40,804 nucleotides of DNA from Planctomycetia bacterium (GTDB taxonomy: Bacteria; Planctomycetota; Planctomycetia; Pirellulales; Thermoguttaceae). A program made the position numbers and the translations under genes. Below the pieces are notes generated by a model that had not been told where the DNA came from, did no database searches, and was given only the letters and a program-made list of their open reading frames with translations. The stretch spans positions 1,637 to 42,440 of the forward strand of contig JAUNSU010000022.1 of NCBI GenBank assembly GCA_030539035.1, read 5' to 3'. Every line of letters starts with the position of its first letter. The stretch's first letter is position 1. Below, in pieces: positions 9,101-18,219 of the stretch.

Positions 9101-12100
9101 CCGCCTCTTTATTCGGATATCGGCAAACATTTTTCCGAAAACAGTCAATAAGCGGCTCATACGGTCTTTTTTCGGGATCACCGGTTCCCCATTTCAGGAG
9201 TTTATCTTTTTCTTCTTCGGATACAAGAGCAAGATCATCAAGATCGATCTTTGGATTCCGGACAAATGAGTCCAGCAAATTCCGAAAGATCCGCGCCAGC
9301 TTTTCCAGATCGGCGCGCGAATAGACTTCTTTCTTCACCTGGATTCCAAAATGAAGTTCGTCTGTCTTCCAAGCCCGAAAACTGATATCGAATTCGGATT
9401 CTTCCCGGGAACCCAATGGAACCAGATCCAGTACAGAATCAGGATTTTTCGGAATAATATAATAATTCTCATAAGCAAAGACAGCCTTAATCAAATCTCT
9501 TCCAAGTTCCGTGCTCCTCTGAATTTCCGAAAGGGAACAGGCGTCAAAACGCCCGCTCTCAATAGATTGTTTCTGCATGCGGGCAAGTAAGGAAGAAAGA
9601 TCCTCGCCTTTTTCTCTTTTGACCCTTACGGGAATTGTATTGATAAAGAGCCCGACCATTTCTTCTGAACCGGGAAGATCCAGATTCCGGCCTGATACAA
9701 CTTTCCCAAAAACGACATCTTTTAAATCATTGCATTTCTGGAGCAGGATTCCGAACGCGGTTTCCAGGAAAGTCGATAAGGTAATATCAAGCCGTTTGCA
9801 AAGATCCACCAGGGAATCGGTAAGATCTTTACCGAAAGAAGATGTCCATTTCAAAAAGCCGGATCCGTTCTTTTTCGATCGAAAAACAGGAACGGCCGCG
9901 CAGGAATCGTATTCCGCAAGAAGATCTTGCCAATAGTGAAGTCCTTCAGCATGATTTCGCGCAAGAATACTCCGAACTGCGTCCTCATAATGATATTTTT
10001 CCGGATCAAAACGGGGCTCAAAGGAATCCTTTTCAATCATACAGGAAAGAAAATGAATCAGATCCCGCATATAGATTCCAATACACCAGCCATCGACAAT
10101 AATATGATGGATTTCGATCAGAAGTTCGGTATTTCTGTCCGGAAGCTGAAAGAGATGAATACGAATCAGAGGATCCTCCTGCAAATCGAATCCCGTGTTC
10201 AAGCTGGAATCAGCGGTCTCTTTGATCGCGGTATCCGGATCGGAAGACGCGGACAGATCATGAAATTCGACGCAAACCGGCCGCCCGGATACAATCGCCT
10301 GCCGAGGATCCCGAACACCTTTATAAAGAATCGCCGTTCTTAATACTTCATGTTTTTGTTCAAGCAATTCCAACGCACGAACAACCTGATTTTTCGACAG
10401 GGGAACAGAAGACCGGTATCGCGATTGCAGACAATAAGCATGATTTTCCGGATAAGTAATACGCTGAAAGAGCATTCCTTCCTGCATGGGTGTCAATGGA
10501 TAGATTTTATCCAACGTAATTCCCTTATCCGCAAAATGATCGCGCATCGCCGTATATTCGCGATCGCTCCATTGTATTTCTCCGAGATCGGAAGCAGTCT
10601 TTTCGGGACAAGAAACGGACAAACAGTGATCGGCGATTTTTTTCAGCTCGCCGAGAAATCGATTTCCGAGATCAGCCGCCTGATCCGAAGTATAAACGGA
10701 AGAATCATAATTAACACGAAATTCAAAATGTCCATTTTTGATCTGTCCGTTGAATTGAAGATCAGGTCCGAAATAATTTTCAGAGGGAATCGGTGTTCCT
10801 TGCGGATCATCGGAATTGATCCGAAAAATCTCCTTTCCGCTCCGTTCACTTAAATCACCGAGAAAATTAAAAGCAACTTTTGATCCGATATCGCGGCGCA
10901 AAAGAGGATCACCAATATATTGAAGAATTCCATATCCGATCCCGTGAAGGGGAACTCTCCGCAAGATCTCTTTGATCGATCGGATGGTCGAACGAATATC
11001 CGCATCTTCCGAGCAGAGAATCACCGGATAAATCGAAGTAAACCAGCCAACGGTCCGATCAATCGGAAGATGATCCGCAATCGCTTCCCGTCCATGCGCT
11101 TCCAGATCAACGGAAAGTCCCTTCGCCGGATCCTTGGGCTCCTTTCCGGTGATCATTGTCCGATAAAGCGCCGTCAATAAAAGATCATTTATTTCCGTAT
11201 TATAGGCGAAAGAGGCTTTTCCAAGCAATTCCGAAGAGGTTTTCGCGTCTGCGGAAAATTGATAAAACTGAAAGGATCTTTCCCCGTTCGACGCGCTTTC
11301 GGAAAGGGATTTCTGCACTTCCCGCCAATACGCAAGCTCACTCAAAAGAGTATTGCTTTCCCGATATTTGAGAATTTCTTCACTCCATCTTTTAAAAGAA
11401 ATGGTTTTTGCCGGAAGAAAGATCCGTTCTCCGCATTCAATGCAATCATAAAGATATTTGAAGTCGTCGATCAAAATTCTCCAGGAAACACCGTCAACCG
11501 CCAAATGATGAATAATGAACAGAAGGAACGATTTTTCCGATGTATGAAAAAGAACAGCTTTAAAAACTGGTCCTTTTTCGAGAGAAAGAGATCTTTGAGC
11601 CTCTTCGGCAATCGCACGCATTTTTTCCGAAGGAGATATTTCATTACTCAAATCAACACTTTCTCTCGCAAACGAAGTTTTTTCGGAAGCGGGAGAAATA
11701 ATCTGCTTTCCTTTTGAAAATCGGACCCTGAGCATATCATGATGATCGGAAAGCGCTTTAAGAACCTTATCCAAAATATTTTCATCAATCCGTTTTTCAC
11801 TTTCCAGCAGTATCGACTGATTGAAATGATTGGGAGAAGGCAAATTCATTTCAAAAAATTTCCGCTGGATAAATGTAAGAGGCAATTCTCCAATCGGCGA
11901 GTCGACCGCGGATTTTTCGCTGCCCGTCTGTTCGGACATATTCTGCGCGATCAATCGAATCGTTTTCAATTTCAGAATATCGGAAACAGGAATCGCGTAT
12001 CCTTTTTGACGCAGCAGCGATACCGCGCGAATCGCTTTGATCGAATCGCCGCCCATTGCAAAAAAGCTCTCGTTCATTCCCGGGCGATCCATTTGAAGGA

Positions 12101-15100
12101 TCAGGGAAAAAACGGAAGCGGCGATCTCTTCGCGCCGGGTTGCCGGTGGATCATATTGCTTTTCGGGAGCAATTATCGGATCAGGAAGATTCTTTCGATC
12201 GATCTTGCCGCCGGGAGCAAGAGGTAATTCCTTCATTTGAATCCAAAAATCCGGGATCATGTATTCGGTCAATTTTTCGGAAAGGAACAGACGCAGATCT
12301 TCCGTATTGATCTCCCGATCCGCGCAATAATAAGCGGACAAATGATCGGATCCGGCGATAGATTTCAGAACAACTGCGGCGGATCGAATCGCGGGAAACT
12401 GAAGAAGAACCGATTCGATTTCCGAAAGTTCGATCCGGTATCCTCTCAATTTGATCTGATGGTCGATCCGGCCAAGATAAATCAATTCGCCCTCATGGTT
12501 CCATCGAACAAGATCTCCTGTCCGATAGTAATAATCCTTTTTCTCATCCAGTGCGTATGGATCAGGAAGAAATCTTTCCCGGGTCAATTCGGGACGATTC
12601 CAGTATCCTTTCGCGATCTGAACACCGGCAAGGCAAAGTTCCCCGGGAACCCCAATTGGAAGCAGTTGTCCATGATTATCAAGAACATAAGATCGGGAAT
12701 CCGGAACAGGACGTCCGATCGGAATTTGACCGGTATCCTTTTCCTGATCGACGATATGATAATGGGAATTGACGGTAAACTCGGTGGGTCCATATCCGTT
12801 CACGATCATCGTATTACATTTGCGGACAGGATACAATTTTTCACCGCCGATAAAAAGATACCGCAAAGGCGGTGCGTATTGCTCAATCAATTCCATTCCA
12901 AGGCGGGTACTGAACGATCCTCCCGCGATCTTTTTTTCCCGGATATATCGATCCAGCTCAAAAAGATCGCGGCGGAGAGAAGAAGGAAGAATATGAAGCG
13001 TTCCGCCGACTGCAAGCGGATCAAAAAGATCATCGATCGACGCATCAAAGCTGAAGCTGGAAGGACAGCAAATATTATCCGAATCGGAAATTCCGAACAG
13101 ATCGATATTCCAGGCAAGATAAGCGGCCAAGGAGCGATGCCGAATGATCACCCCTTTCGGTTTTCCAGTTGATCCGGAAGTATAAATCATATAAGCGAAC
13201 GAATCCGGTTCATTTTGTTCCCTCGGGAAAGATCGTTGATCTTCTTCGGGACAGGGATCCTTTCCGCAATCCCCGCAAATCCCAAGATCCGGATCATCAA
13301 GAAAAAGAACCGTATCCGCGGAAAAACCGTTTTCCGAATTTTTCTTTTCATAAATCGAACGAAGGGTAATCAACACTTTCGCGCCGCTCTCTTCGAGCAT
13401 ATAGAGCAAACGATCATTGGGATAATCACTGTCCAGAGGAATATAGGCTCCTTCCGCTTTAAATATTCCCAAAATACCAACCATGATCTCTTTGATTCGG
13501 GGAAGCATCAGGGCCGCAAAAGTATTTCGATGAACGCCAAGAGCGGAAAGCCGTTTTGCAAGCCGATCCGAAAGATCGTTCAGCTCCCGATAGGTGAGCG
13601 ATCCATTTTGAGCAACCACCGCTGTCTTTTCGGGAAAGCGTTCTGCGCTTTCATAAAATCGATCCAGAAAAAGAGCAGATTTTCCGCACTCTCTTATTTC
13701 TCCGGATCCAAGCGCAAGAATACGCGATCTCTCTTCATTGGATACGATGGGCAAATGATTCGGACTCTTTTGAATATTTTCCGGCCGGATCATTTGCTGA
13801 ATAAGATGAATAAAGGAATCCGCAAAGATTCGAAGATCCGATTCGGAATATCGTCCCCGATCATATTCAAAGGAGATCCGATAATGATCTTCTTCCGGAA
13901 TGATCTCCATGGAAAAAGGAAATTTGGGGGTATCAAGGGAAAGAGGAATGATCTGAGCGGCATTTCCATTCAAAATGCGGGCCCGTCCTTCTCTCTCTTG
14001 CCAAATGAAATTGATTTCCGGGTGAATTCCGTATTTCGCGGCCAAGCGGGAATAAGGATAATAATGATACTGATCCGATTCAAAAAGCTGGTTTTGGATG
14101 ATCTTCATGATCTCCGCAGAGGCGGATTCCGAAGCGGCAAGAACAACCGGAACGGTTTTAACAAACATTCCGACAGAAGAATTCAAATGAAAACGGGAAC
14201 GTCCTCCGAAAATCGTTGTAATCTGTATATTCTCTTCCCGGCAAAAGCGGCGGAGCAATATCATAAAAGCGGAGAGGAAAAAGACATTTTCAGTAATTCC
14301 CGATTGTTTGCAGTATTCCGCAAATTCTTTTCTCGTGATCGTCGAGGAATAATTTCCGATCGATCCGGATTCCCCCGACCCGGAAACGGATCCGGAAAAA
14401 GAGGAAAGTACGGTCGAAGAAGATTCTTTTAAAAGGGAATCGAAATGAATTTCCGCATTTCGGACCGAATCCGATCGCAAATATTCTTCTTCCAGCAAAG
14501 CCTGATCGAAAGAGGAAAATTTTTCTTTTTCAACTTTTTTTCCGCTGAAAGATTCCGAAAGATCCCTGTAGAACAGATCCGCGGACACTCCGTCAAAAAT
14601 GATATGATGGATATCGAAAAAAAGAAAGGTTGATTCAGGGGCTTCATAAATTTCGATCCGATGTAATTTCTTCATCAGATCGAACGGACGAACCCGTCTT
14701 TGAAAGAAAGCGGTATCCGGTTCTTCCGAACATTGGGATCTGAACAGATTGACGGGATCATGATCCCCGCGAATCTGGACGATTTCCCCATTCCCGTTTA
14801 TACGTAATTTTGTCTTCAATCCCGGATGGGCATCGAACACCGTCCGAATCGCCTTCTCCAGCCGATCTCCATCCAATTTTGGAAATTTCAGACAATCGGG
14901 GTGGTTGTATTGAAGTCCCTTGCGATTCTTTTCCCATTCGACATACAATCCCATCTGGTTGGCTGTTAAGGGATACTCTTCGCGAATCGGATAAGCGGAA
15001 ACAGGATCTTCCTCCTGTACTGCGGAGAGAAGGGCAAGATCCCGAATCACGGGAGTAAGCATAATATCCCGTGTTGTGATTTGAAGACCCAATCTTTTCC

Positions 15101-18014
15101 TGATCAATACGGAAAGCCGAATCGCAAGCATGGAGGTAATTCCCATCGAGAGAAGATTGGTCGTAATCCCGAATGAACGAGTCTTCAATAATTCGGCCGC
15201 AAGTTCAAAGATCTTCCATTCATTCGAAGTTTGCGGAAGAACGATCTCTCCGGATCGGATCTCCGGCGGCGGCAATGCTCTCCAATCGACTTTTCCATTC
15301 GGATTGAGAGGAAATTTTTCCATCTGTTTAAAAGCGGTCGGAATCATATAATCAGCAAGATTTTCCGCGAGATATTTTCGCAATTCCGCAATATCAATCT
15401 CCTCTCCGGCGGTAAACCAGGCGCAGAGATGATCGGTTCCGCCAAGATCGATGATTTTTACTGTCGATTCGGCAATGGCCGAAAAACGGCAAAGAACGTT
15501 TTCGATCTCCCCCAATTCGATTCGGAATCCGCGTAATTTGATCTGATTGTCGATTCTTCCCAAGCATTCAAGATCACCGTCTTCATTCCATCGGGCAAGA
15601 TCGCCGGTCCGATAGATCATTGCGAATTTTCGGGATTTTGAAAAAGGATTGGAAACAAATTTCTCCGCAGTCAATTCCGGCCGATTCCAATATCCTTTTG
15701 CGATCTGCCGGCCGGCAAAGCAAAGTTCTCCGATCATTCCCCGCGGAATAAGTTTTCCTTCTTTATCAAGGATATAAGCCCGCGAATGAGGAACAGGACG
15801 GCCGATCGGAATGTGATCGGCATCCTTCTTTTGATCGACGGGATGAAAGGCCGCGTTCACAGTAAATTCCGTGGGTCCATATCCGTTGACAACCCGGGTA
15901 TTGCCGATTTTCACCGGCTTCATCTGCTCTCCGCCAAGAATTGCAAACCGTAAAGGAAGATCGAACTGATTCAATAATTCCATTCCCAGCTGTGTTGGAA
16001 ATTTCGCCGCCGTAATATTGTGCTCGCAAAGGTAATGATAAAGACCGTATAGATCAATGCGATCCCTCGAAGAAAGAATATGAAGCGTTGCTCCCGCGTA
16101 AAGGGATCCGAACAGATTGCTGATCGATGCATCAAAGCTGAAGCTGAACGCGCAGCAGATCACATCGGAATCGCGATATTCATAAATTTTTCCTTTCCAT
16201 CCGGCAAGATAAGCGATCAAAGACCGATGCCGGATCATTACCCCTTTGGGCTTGCCGGTCGATCCGGACGTATAGATCATGTAAGCAAGTCCATTGGGCT
16301 TGGCCCGGCTCTTCAGGGAAGAATCCATGGGAATATCGAAATCAAATTCATCGATAAAGAGGATGTGTTCCGCGGTAAAATTCCCTTCCGATCTTTTCTT
16401 TTCATAAAGATCGCGTGATGTAATGAGAACTTTGGCCCCGCTGTCTTCGAGCATAAAGAGAAGGCGGTCGTTCGGGTACTCGCTGTCGAGCGGAATATAG
16501 GCCCCTCCCGCTTTGAAAATTCCAATTGTACTGATCATGTACTCTTTGATTCGGGGAAGCATAATACAGATAAATGCGGAATGATGGACTCCCAATCGGC
16601 GCAATTCTTTTGCAAGCAGGGAAGATCGCCGATCGAGTTCCCGATAGGTAAGAGATCCGTTCCCGGCAACAACAGCTGTTTTTTCCGGGGTCCTTTCAAC
16701 ATTGCGCCGAAAGGCATCGATAAAGGTCTCCTTCACATCATAATCCGAATTCCCGCCGTCGCCCAGATCCAGAATCTCGCGTTTTCTTTCCCCGGACAGC
16801 ATTTCGAGATCGGAGCAGTTCTTTTCCGGGTTTTCGAGAATGAACCGAATCGTTCCGGCAAGAGCATCAAGAAAAGAACGGATATCCGATTCGCGGTAAA
16901 CCCCTTTATCAAAAAGGGTTCGTACTTCATAGGATTCTCCATTATTCCAAATCTGAAATCCCAATTTGCGAATCGGATGGAAAGGTTCCCTATGTTCCAT
17001 TACGATTCCCTTTTCGGTCCAATCGACAAGGCTGTTGTGAAAAGTATAGGAAATCTCCAATCCGATCTTCGTTTGATGAAAAATTTCACTCAAAGAAACG
17101 GATTGATGTTTCCAGAGATCTCGAAAAAGTTTTCTGTTCTTCTGAAGAAAATCGGCGATACTCTCCTTCGAATCGATCTTTATCGCAAGCGGCAATGTTC
17201 GAATAAACGCGCCGACCGTTCGGCTCTGATCCGGTGATCGCCGACCATGATTGACCGCACAAAAAACAACGTTCTCTTCCCGGGCACATCGTCCCAAGCA
17301 CAAAGCAAGCGCGGATCCAAAAAAGGAATTGGGGGTCAACTCATGCTTTCTGCAATATTCCTCAATCTCCCGAGATGGGTAAAAATCATCGTATTGACCC
17401 AGAAGGGATTCTTCCGGTATTGTTTTTTGCGGTAATTTTGTCGTCGAAAAACCGGAAAGCATACGCACATACCACTCCAGATCTTCCTTCTTCTTTTCCG
17501 GAGTCCACTGCTCTCTTTCCAGATCCGTCGAATCAAAAAGAGATAAAAATTCCGGTTCGATCGCATCGAAATTCAGCAAGGAAACAAGATCTTCAATAAG
17601 AATTTTACTGCTCGCGGCATCGAAAACAATATGATGGATGTCCATAAAAAGATGGACTGATTTTTCCGTTTGAAAAATCCGAAATCGCGAAGGAAAATCT
17701 TGAAATAGATGAAAAGGGCGAATTCCTTCAAGTTTCTTTTTTTCATATTCCCCTTCTGAAATGAAAAAAACGGGGATCTCGATCTCTTCAGATCCGATAT
17801 ATTGACGGATCTCCCCTTCCCCGTTCAAATGAAAACTCATCTTCAAGGCCGGATGAACATCCATAAGCCGGATCAGCGCCTGTTTTAAACGCTCCGGACC
17901 AATCTTTCGATCAAATGTTAAAAAAAAGGGAAGATTATACTGCGTTGAATCCTGATTGCTTTCATATTGCGAAAAAATCGCCAATTGGGATTGCAAAAGC
18001 GGATAATCTTTCAT
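6195..18014 (-). CDS. Three-module nonribosomal peptide synthetase, C-A-T-C-A-T-E-C-A-T-TD, reductive release
   Basis: 3939 residues. Order by motif: C1 (HHIVFDAAS, 127-135); A1 (LTYREL ~456, YTSGSTGKPKG ~581, NPNGKVD ~905); T1 (MGITSM ~960); C2 (HHIIFDGVS ~1136); A2 (~1470-1938); T2 (MGGDSI ~1988); E (HHLAVDGVSW ~2171, RTVGWFTSIYPV ~2321); C3 (HHIIVDGW ~2636); A3 (~2980-3431); T3 (IGLTSM ~3485); terminal thioester reductase with the NAD(P) loop GSTGFLG (~3581) and active-site YLHSK (~3738). It should build a tripeptide, epimerise residue 2 and release it by reduction as an aldehyde or alcohol. My manual specificity codes (positions 235-331) are A1 DASKIGGVN, A2 DADSFGGVN, A3 DADTFGGVC; I cannot match them to a substrate. 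The leading C domain suggests an acyl-capped first residue or transfer from a separate partner. ATG follows AAAGGTGA. No MbtH, PPTase or exporter is adjacent. Confidence 0.95.
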   Translation of the reverse strand: MKDYPLLQSQLAIFSQYESNQDSTQYNLPFFLTFDRKIGPERLKQALIRLMDVHPALKMSFHLNGEGEIRQYIGSEEIEIPVFFISEGEYEKKKLEGIRPFHLFQDFPSRFRIFQTEKSVHLFMDIHHIVFDAASSKILIEDLVSLLNFDAIEPEFLSLFDSTDLEREQWTPEKKKEDLEWYVRMLSGFSTTKLPQKTIPEESLLGQYDDFYPSREIEEYCRKHELTPNSFFGSALALCLGRCAREENVVFCAVNHGRRSPDQSRTVGAFIRTLPLAIKIDSKESIADFLQKNRKLFRDLWKHQSVSLSEIFHQTKIGLEISYTFHNSLVDWTEKGIVMEHREPFHPIRKLGFQIWNNGESYEVRTLFDKGVYRESDIRSFLDALAGTIRFILENPEKNCSDLEMLSGERKREILDLGDGGNSDYDVKETFIDAFRRNVERTPEKTAVVAGNGSLTYRELDRRSSLLAKELRRLGVHHSAFICIMLPRIKEYMISTIGIFKAGGAYIPLDSEYPNDRLLFMLEDSGAKVLITSRDLYEKKRSEGNFTAEHILFIDEFDFDIPMDSSLKSRAKPNGLAYMIYTSGSTGKPKGVMIRHRSLIAYLAGWKGKIYEYRDSDVICCAFSFSFDASISNLFGSLYAGATLHILSSRDRIDLYGLYHYLCEHNITAAKFPTQLGMELLNQFDLPLRFAILGGEQMKPVKIGNTRVVNGYGPTEFTVNAAFHPVDQKKDADHIPIGRPVPHSRAYILDKEGKLIPRGMIGELCFAGRQIAKGYWNRPELTAEKFVSNPFSKSRKFAMIYRTGDLARWNEDGDLECLGRIDNQIKLRGFRIELGEIENVLCRFSAIAESTVKIIDLGGTDHLCAWFTAGEEIDIAELRKYLAENLADYMIPTAFKQMEKFPLNPNGKVDWRALPPPEIRSGEIVLPQTSNEWKIFELAAELLKTRSFGITTNLLSMGITSMLAIRLSVLIRKRLGLQITTRDIMLTPVIRDLALLSAVQEEDPVSAYPIREEYPLTANQMGLYVEWEKNRKGLQYNHPDCLKFPKLDGDRLEKAIRTVFDAHPGLKTKLRINGNGEIVQIRGDHDPVNLFRSQCSEEPDTAFFQRRVRPFDLMKKLHRIEIYEAPESTFLFFDIHHIIFDGVSADLFYRDLSESFSGKKVEKEKFSSFDQALLEEEYLRSDSVRNAEIHFDSLLKESSSTVLSSFSGSVSGSGESGSIGNYSSTITRKEFAEYCKQSGITENVFFLSAFMILLRRFCREENIQITTIFGGRSRFHLNSSVGMFVKTVPVVLAASESASAEIMKIIQNQLFESDQYHYYPYSRLAAKYGIHPEINFIWQEREGRARILNGNAAQIIPLSLDTPKFPFSMEIIPEEDHYRISFEYDRGRYSESDLRIFADSFIHLIQQMIRPENIQKSPNHLPIVSNEERSRILALGSGEIRECGKSALFLDRFYESAERFPEKTAVVAQNGSLTYRELNDLSDRLAKRLSALGVHRNTFAALMLPRIKEIMVGILGIFKAEGAYIPLDSDYPNDRLLYMLEESGAKVLITLRSIYEKKNSENGFSADTVLFLDDPDLGICGDCGKDPCPEEDQRSFPREQNEPDSFAYMIYTSGSTGKPKGVIIRHRSLAAYLAWNIDLFGISDSDNICCPSSFSFDASIDDLFDPLAVGGTLHILPSSLRRDLFELDRYIREKKIAGGSFSTRLGMELIEQYAPPLRYLFIGGEKLYPVRKCNTMIVNGYGPTEFTVNSHYHIVDQEKDTGQIPIGRPVPDSRSYVLDNHGQLLPIGVPGELCLAGVQIAKGYWNRPELTRERFLPDPYALDEKKDYYYRTGDLVRWNHEGELIYLGRIDHQIKLRGYRIELSEIESVLLQFPAIRSAAVVLKSIAGSDHLSAYYCADREINTEDLRLFLSEKLTEYMIPDFWIQMKELPLAPGGKIDRKNLPDPIIAPEKQYDPPATRREEIAASVFSLILQMDRPGMNESFFAMGGDSIKAIRAVSLLRQKGYAIPVSDILKLKTIRLIAQNMSEQTGSEKSAVDSPIGELPLTFIQRKFFEMNLPSPNHFNQSILLESEKRIDENILDKVLKALSDHHDMLRVRFSKGKQIISPASEKTSFARESVDLSNEISPSEKMRAIAEEAQRSLSLEKGPVFKAVLFHTSEKSFLLFIIHHLAVDGVSWRILIDDFKYLYDCIECGERIFLPAKTISFKRWSEEILKYRESNTLLSELAYWREVQKSLSESASNGERSFQFYQFSADAKTSSELLGKASFAYNTEINDLLLTALYRTMITGKEPKDPAKGLSVDLEAHGREAIADHLPIDRTVGWFTSIYPVILCSEDADIRSTIRSIKEILRRVPLHGIGYGILQYIGDPLLRRDIGSKVAFNFLGDLSERSGKEIFRINSDDPQGTPIPSENYFGPDLQFNGQIKNGHFEFRVNYDSSVYTSDQAADLGNRFLGELKKIADHCLSVSCPEKTASDLGEIQWSDREYTAMRDHFADKGITLDKIYPLTPMQEGMLFQRITYPENHAYCLQSRYRSSVPLSKNQVVRALELLEQKHEVLRTAILYKGVRDPRQAIVSGRPVCVEFHDLSASSDPDTAIKETADSSLNTGFDLQEDPLIRIHLFQLPDRNTELLIEIHHIIVDGWCIGIYMRDLIHFLSCMIEKDSFEPRFDPEKYHYEDAVRSILARNHAEGLHYWQDLLAEYDSCAAVPVFRSKKNGSGFLKWTSSFGKDLTDSLVDLCKRLDITLSTFLETAFGILLQKCNDLKDVVFGKVVSGRNLDLPGSEEMVGLFINTIPVRVKREKGEDLSSLLARMQKQSIESGRFDACSLSEIQRSTELGRDLIKAVFAYENYYIIPKNPDSVLDLVPLGSREESEFDISFRAWKTDELHFGIQVKKEVYSRADLEKLARIFRNLLDSFVRNPKIDLDDLALVSEEEKDKLLKWGTGDPEKRPYEPLIDCFRKNVCRYPNKEAVAAEKESLSYRKLDERSDRIASILIPDGIGKNALAAVMLPRTAEFITAVLGIFKAKGAYLPLDIEYPADRLLMMLNDCGAKVLITTHDLCSKKFRSEEPFDGKVLFIEEIFSEIVQKNHSRISAEPTDPESLAYMIYTSGSTGKPKGVMIRHRSLMSYLFWNIDLFRITEEDNICSHANFSFDASIDGLFTPLITGATLHIIPSGMRQDPDALVQYARDHHLTGGTFSTRFGMELIDQYDPPFRYIFLGGEKLLPVRKTKTMIVNGYGPTEFTVCSDYHIVDQSKEEENIPIGRPVPGSWSYVLDSAGNFMPEGVPGELCLSGNQIALGYWNRPELTNEKFVRNPYSTSEENNILYRTGDLVCWNEEGELEYIGRIDKQVKLRGFRIELEEIESIMKSYSDVLSAVAGVRHQGSNSVLCAWFTAKTAVRTDDLRSYLSEKLPEYMVPSVYMQLDKMPLTPNGKADQKSLPDPVISEAEIVLPRNEAELRIFEIVKRIMGMDSFGVNTNLFSIGLTSMAGIRFAAALQKETDFFKRKISYADIFKYQTIENLAVFLRGESLDPVQSDSGESIADYDYTKINALLANNRLDEQFDPDEVKKEDYGNILLTGSTGFLGVHVLHAFLTRYSGSVYCLVRKGKDSSPVRRLQNLLFYYFNTDFSDLINRRLHIAEGDITDLDSLMKMDIPVSAVINCAANVKHFSGGDDIHRINWRGVENLIQWCKRYRKRLIQISTISISGASVENHPDPNLRFCESMLWADQLLESKYLHSKFLAERSILEEVASGNLSAKIMRAGNLMPRSSDGEFQVNFNTNSFARKLKAYKVLGGFPVSMLSWPIELSPIDETARILLALGTADDRYTVFHLYNNHKISMGDIVQVMNDYGFPIRIVKDEEYLALLNSAMKDEKKVLHLSGIVAYQRNDNAVRSISLQSNSQFTETIQYCLREPWSQSTRDYIRNMITMLDGLGFFEE

Positions 18015-18069
18015 AAATCACCTTTTTCCAATAAAAAGACGCGGAACAAATGATCAAATCCAGATCTTC

Positions 18070-18097
18070 ATTATATTCAAAAAGAGTGAAAAAGCAA
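18070..18097 (-). promoter_or_regulatory. Promoter of the peptide synthetase gene
   Basis: TATAAT (18070-18075) with TTGCTT (18092-18097) 16 bp upstream on the minus strand. The predicted start near 18063 gives a ~50-nt leader ending in the strong AAAGGTGA ribosome site. The -35 match is only partial. Confidence 0.55.
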
Positions 18098-18140
18098 GAA
18101 AACAGGCAATCAAAAAGCGATTTTAAAAAGAAAAATTTTT

Positions 18141-18177
18141 CCGCGAACGAAAAGATCGAAAAAATTCCCGTTCGCGG
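18141..18177 (-). terminator. Hairpin terminator of the perR-rubrerythrin unit
   Basis: CCGCGAACG (18141-18149) and CGTTCGCGG (18169-18177) form a perfect 9-bp stem around a 19-nt AT-rich loop. On the minus strand the stem is followed by AAAAATTTTTC, so the T-run is slightly displaced. It sits 42 bp after the rubrerythrin stop and before the synthetase promoter, insulating the two units. Confidence 0.65.
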
Positions 18178-18219
18178 TAAAAATAGAAAATGAATTCTCA
18201 TTTCATGAATGAGGGTCTA

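Noticed and set aside
12237-14432. Long plus-strand open frames (311 and 405 codons) inside the synthetase
   Set aside because: They are antisense to a protein with complete domain motifs, are rich in R/F/K/I as expected from reverse-frame reading, and show no recognisable domain.
8296-16280. Repeated blocks in the synthetase as an insertion or CRISPR-like array
   Set aside because: The repeats fall at conserved adenylation-domain motifs one module apart and stay in frame; they are paralogous domain sequences.
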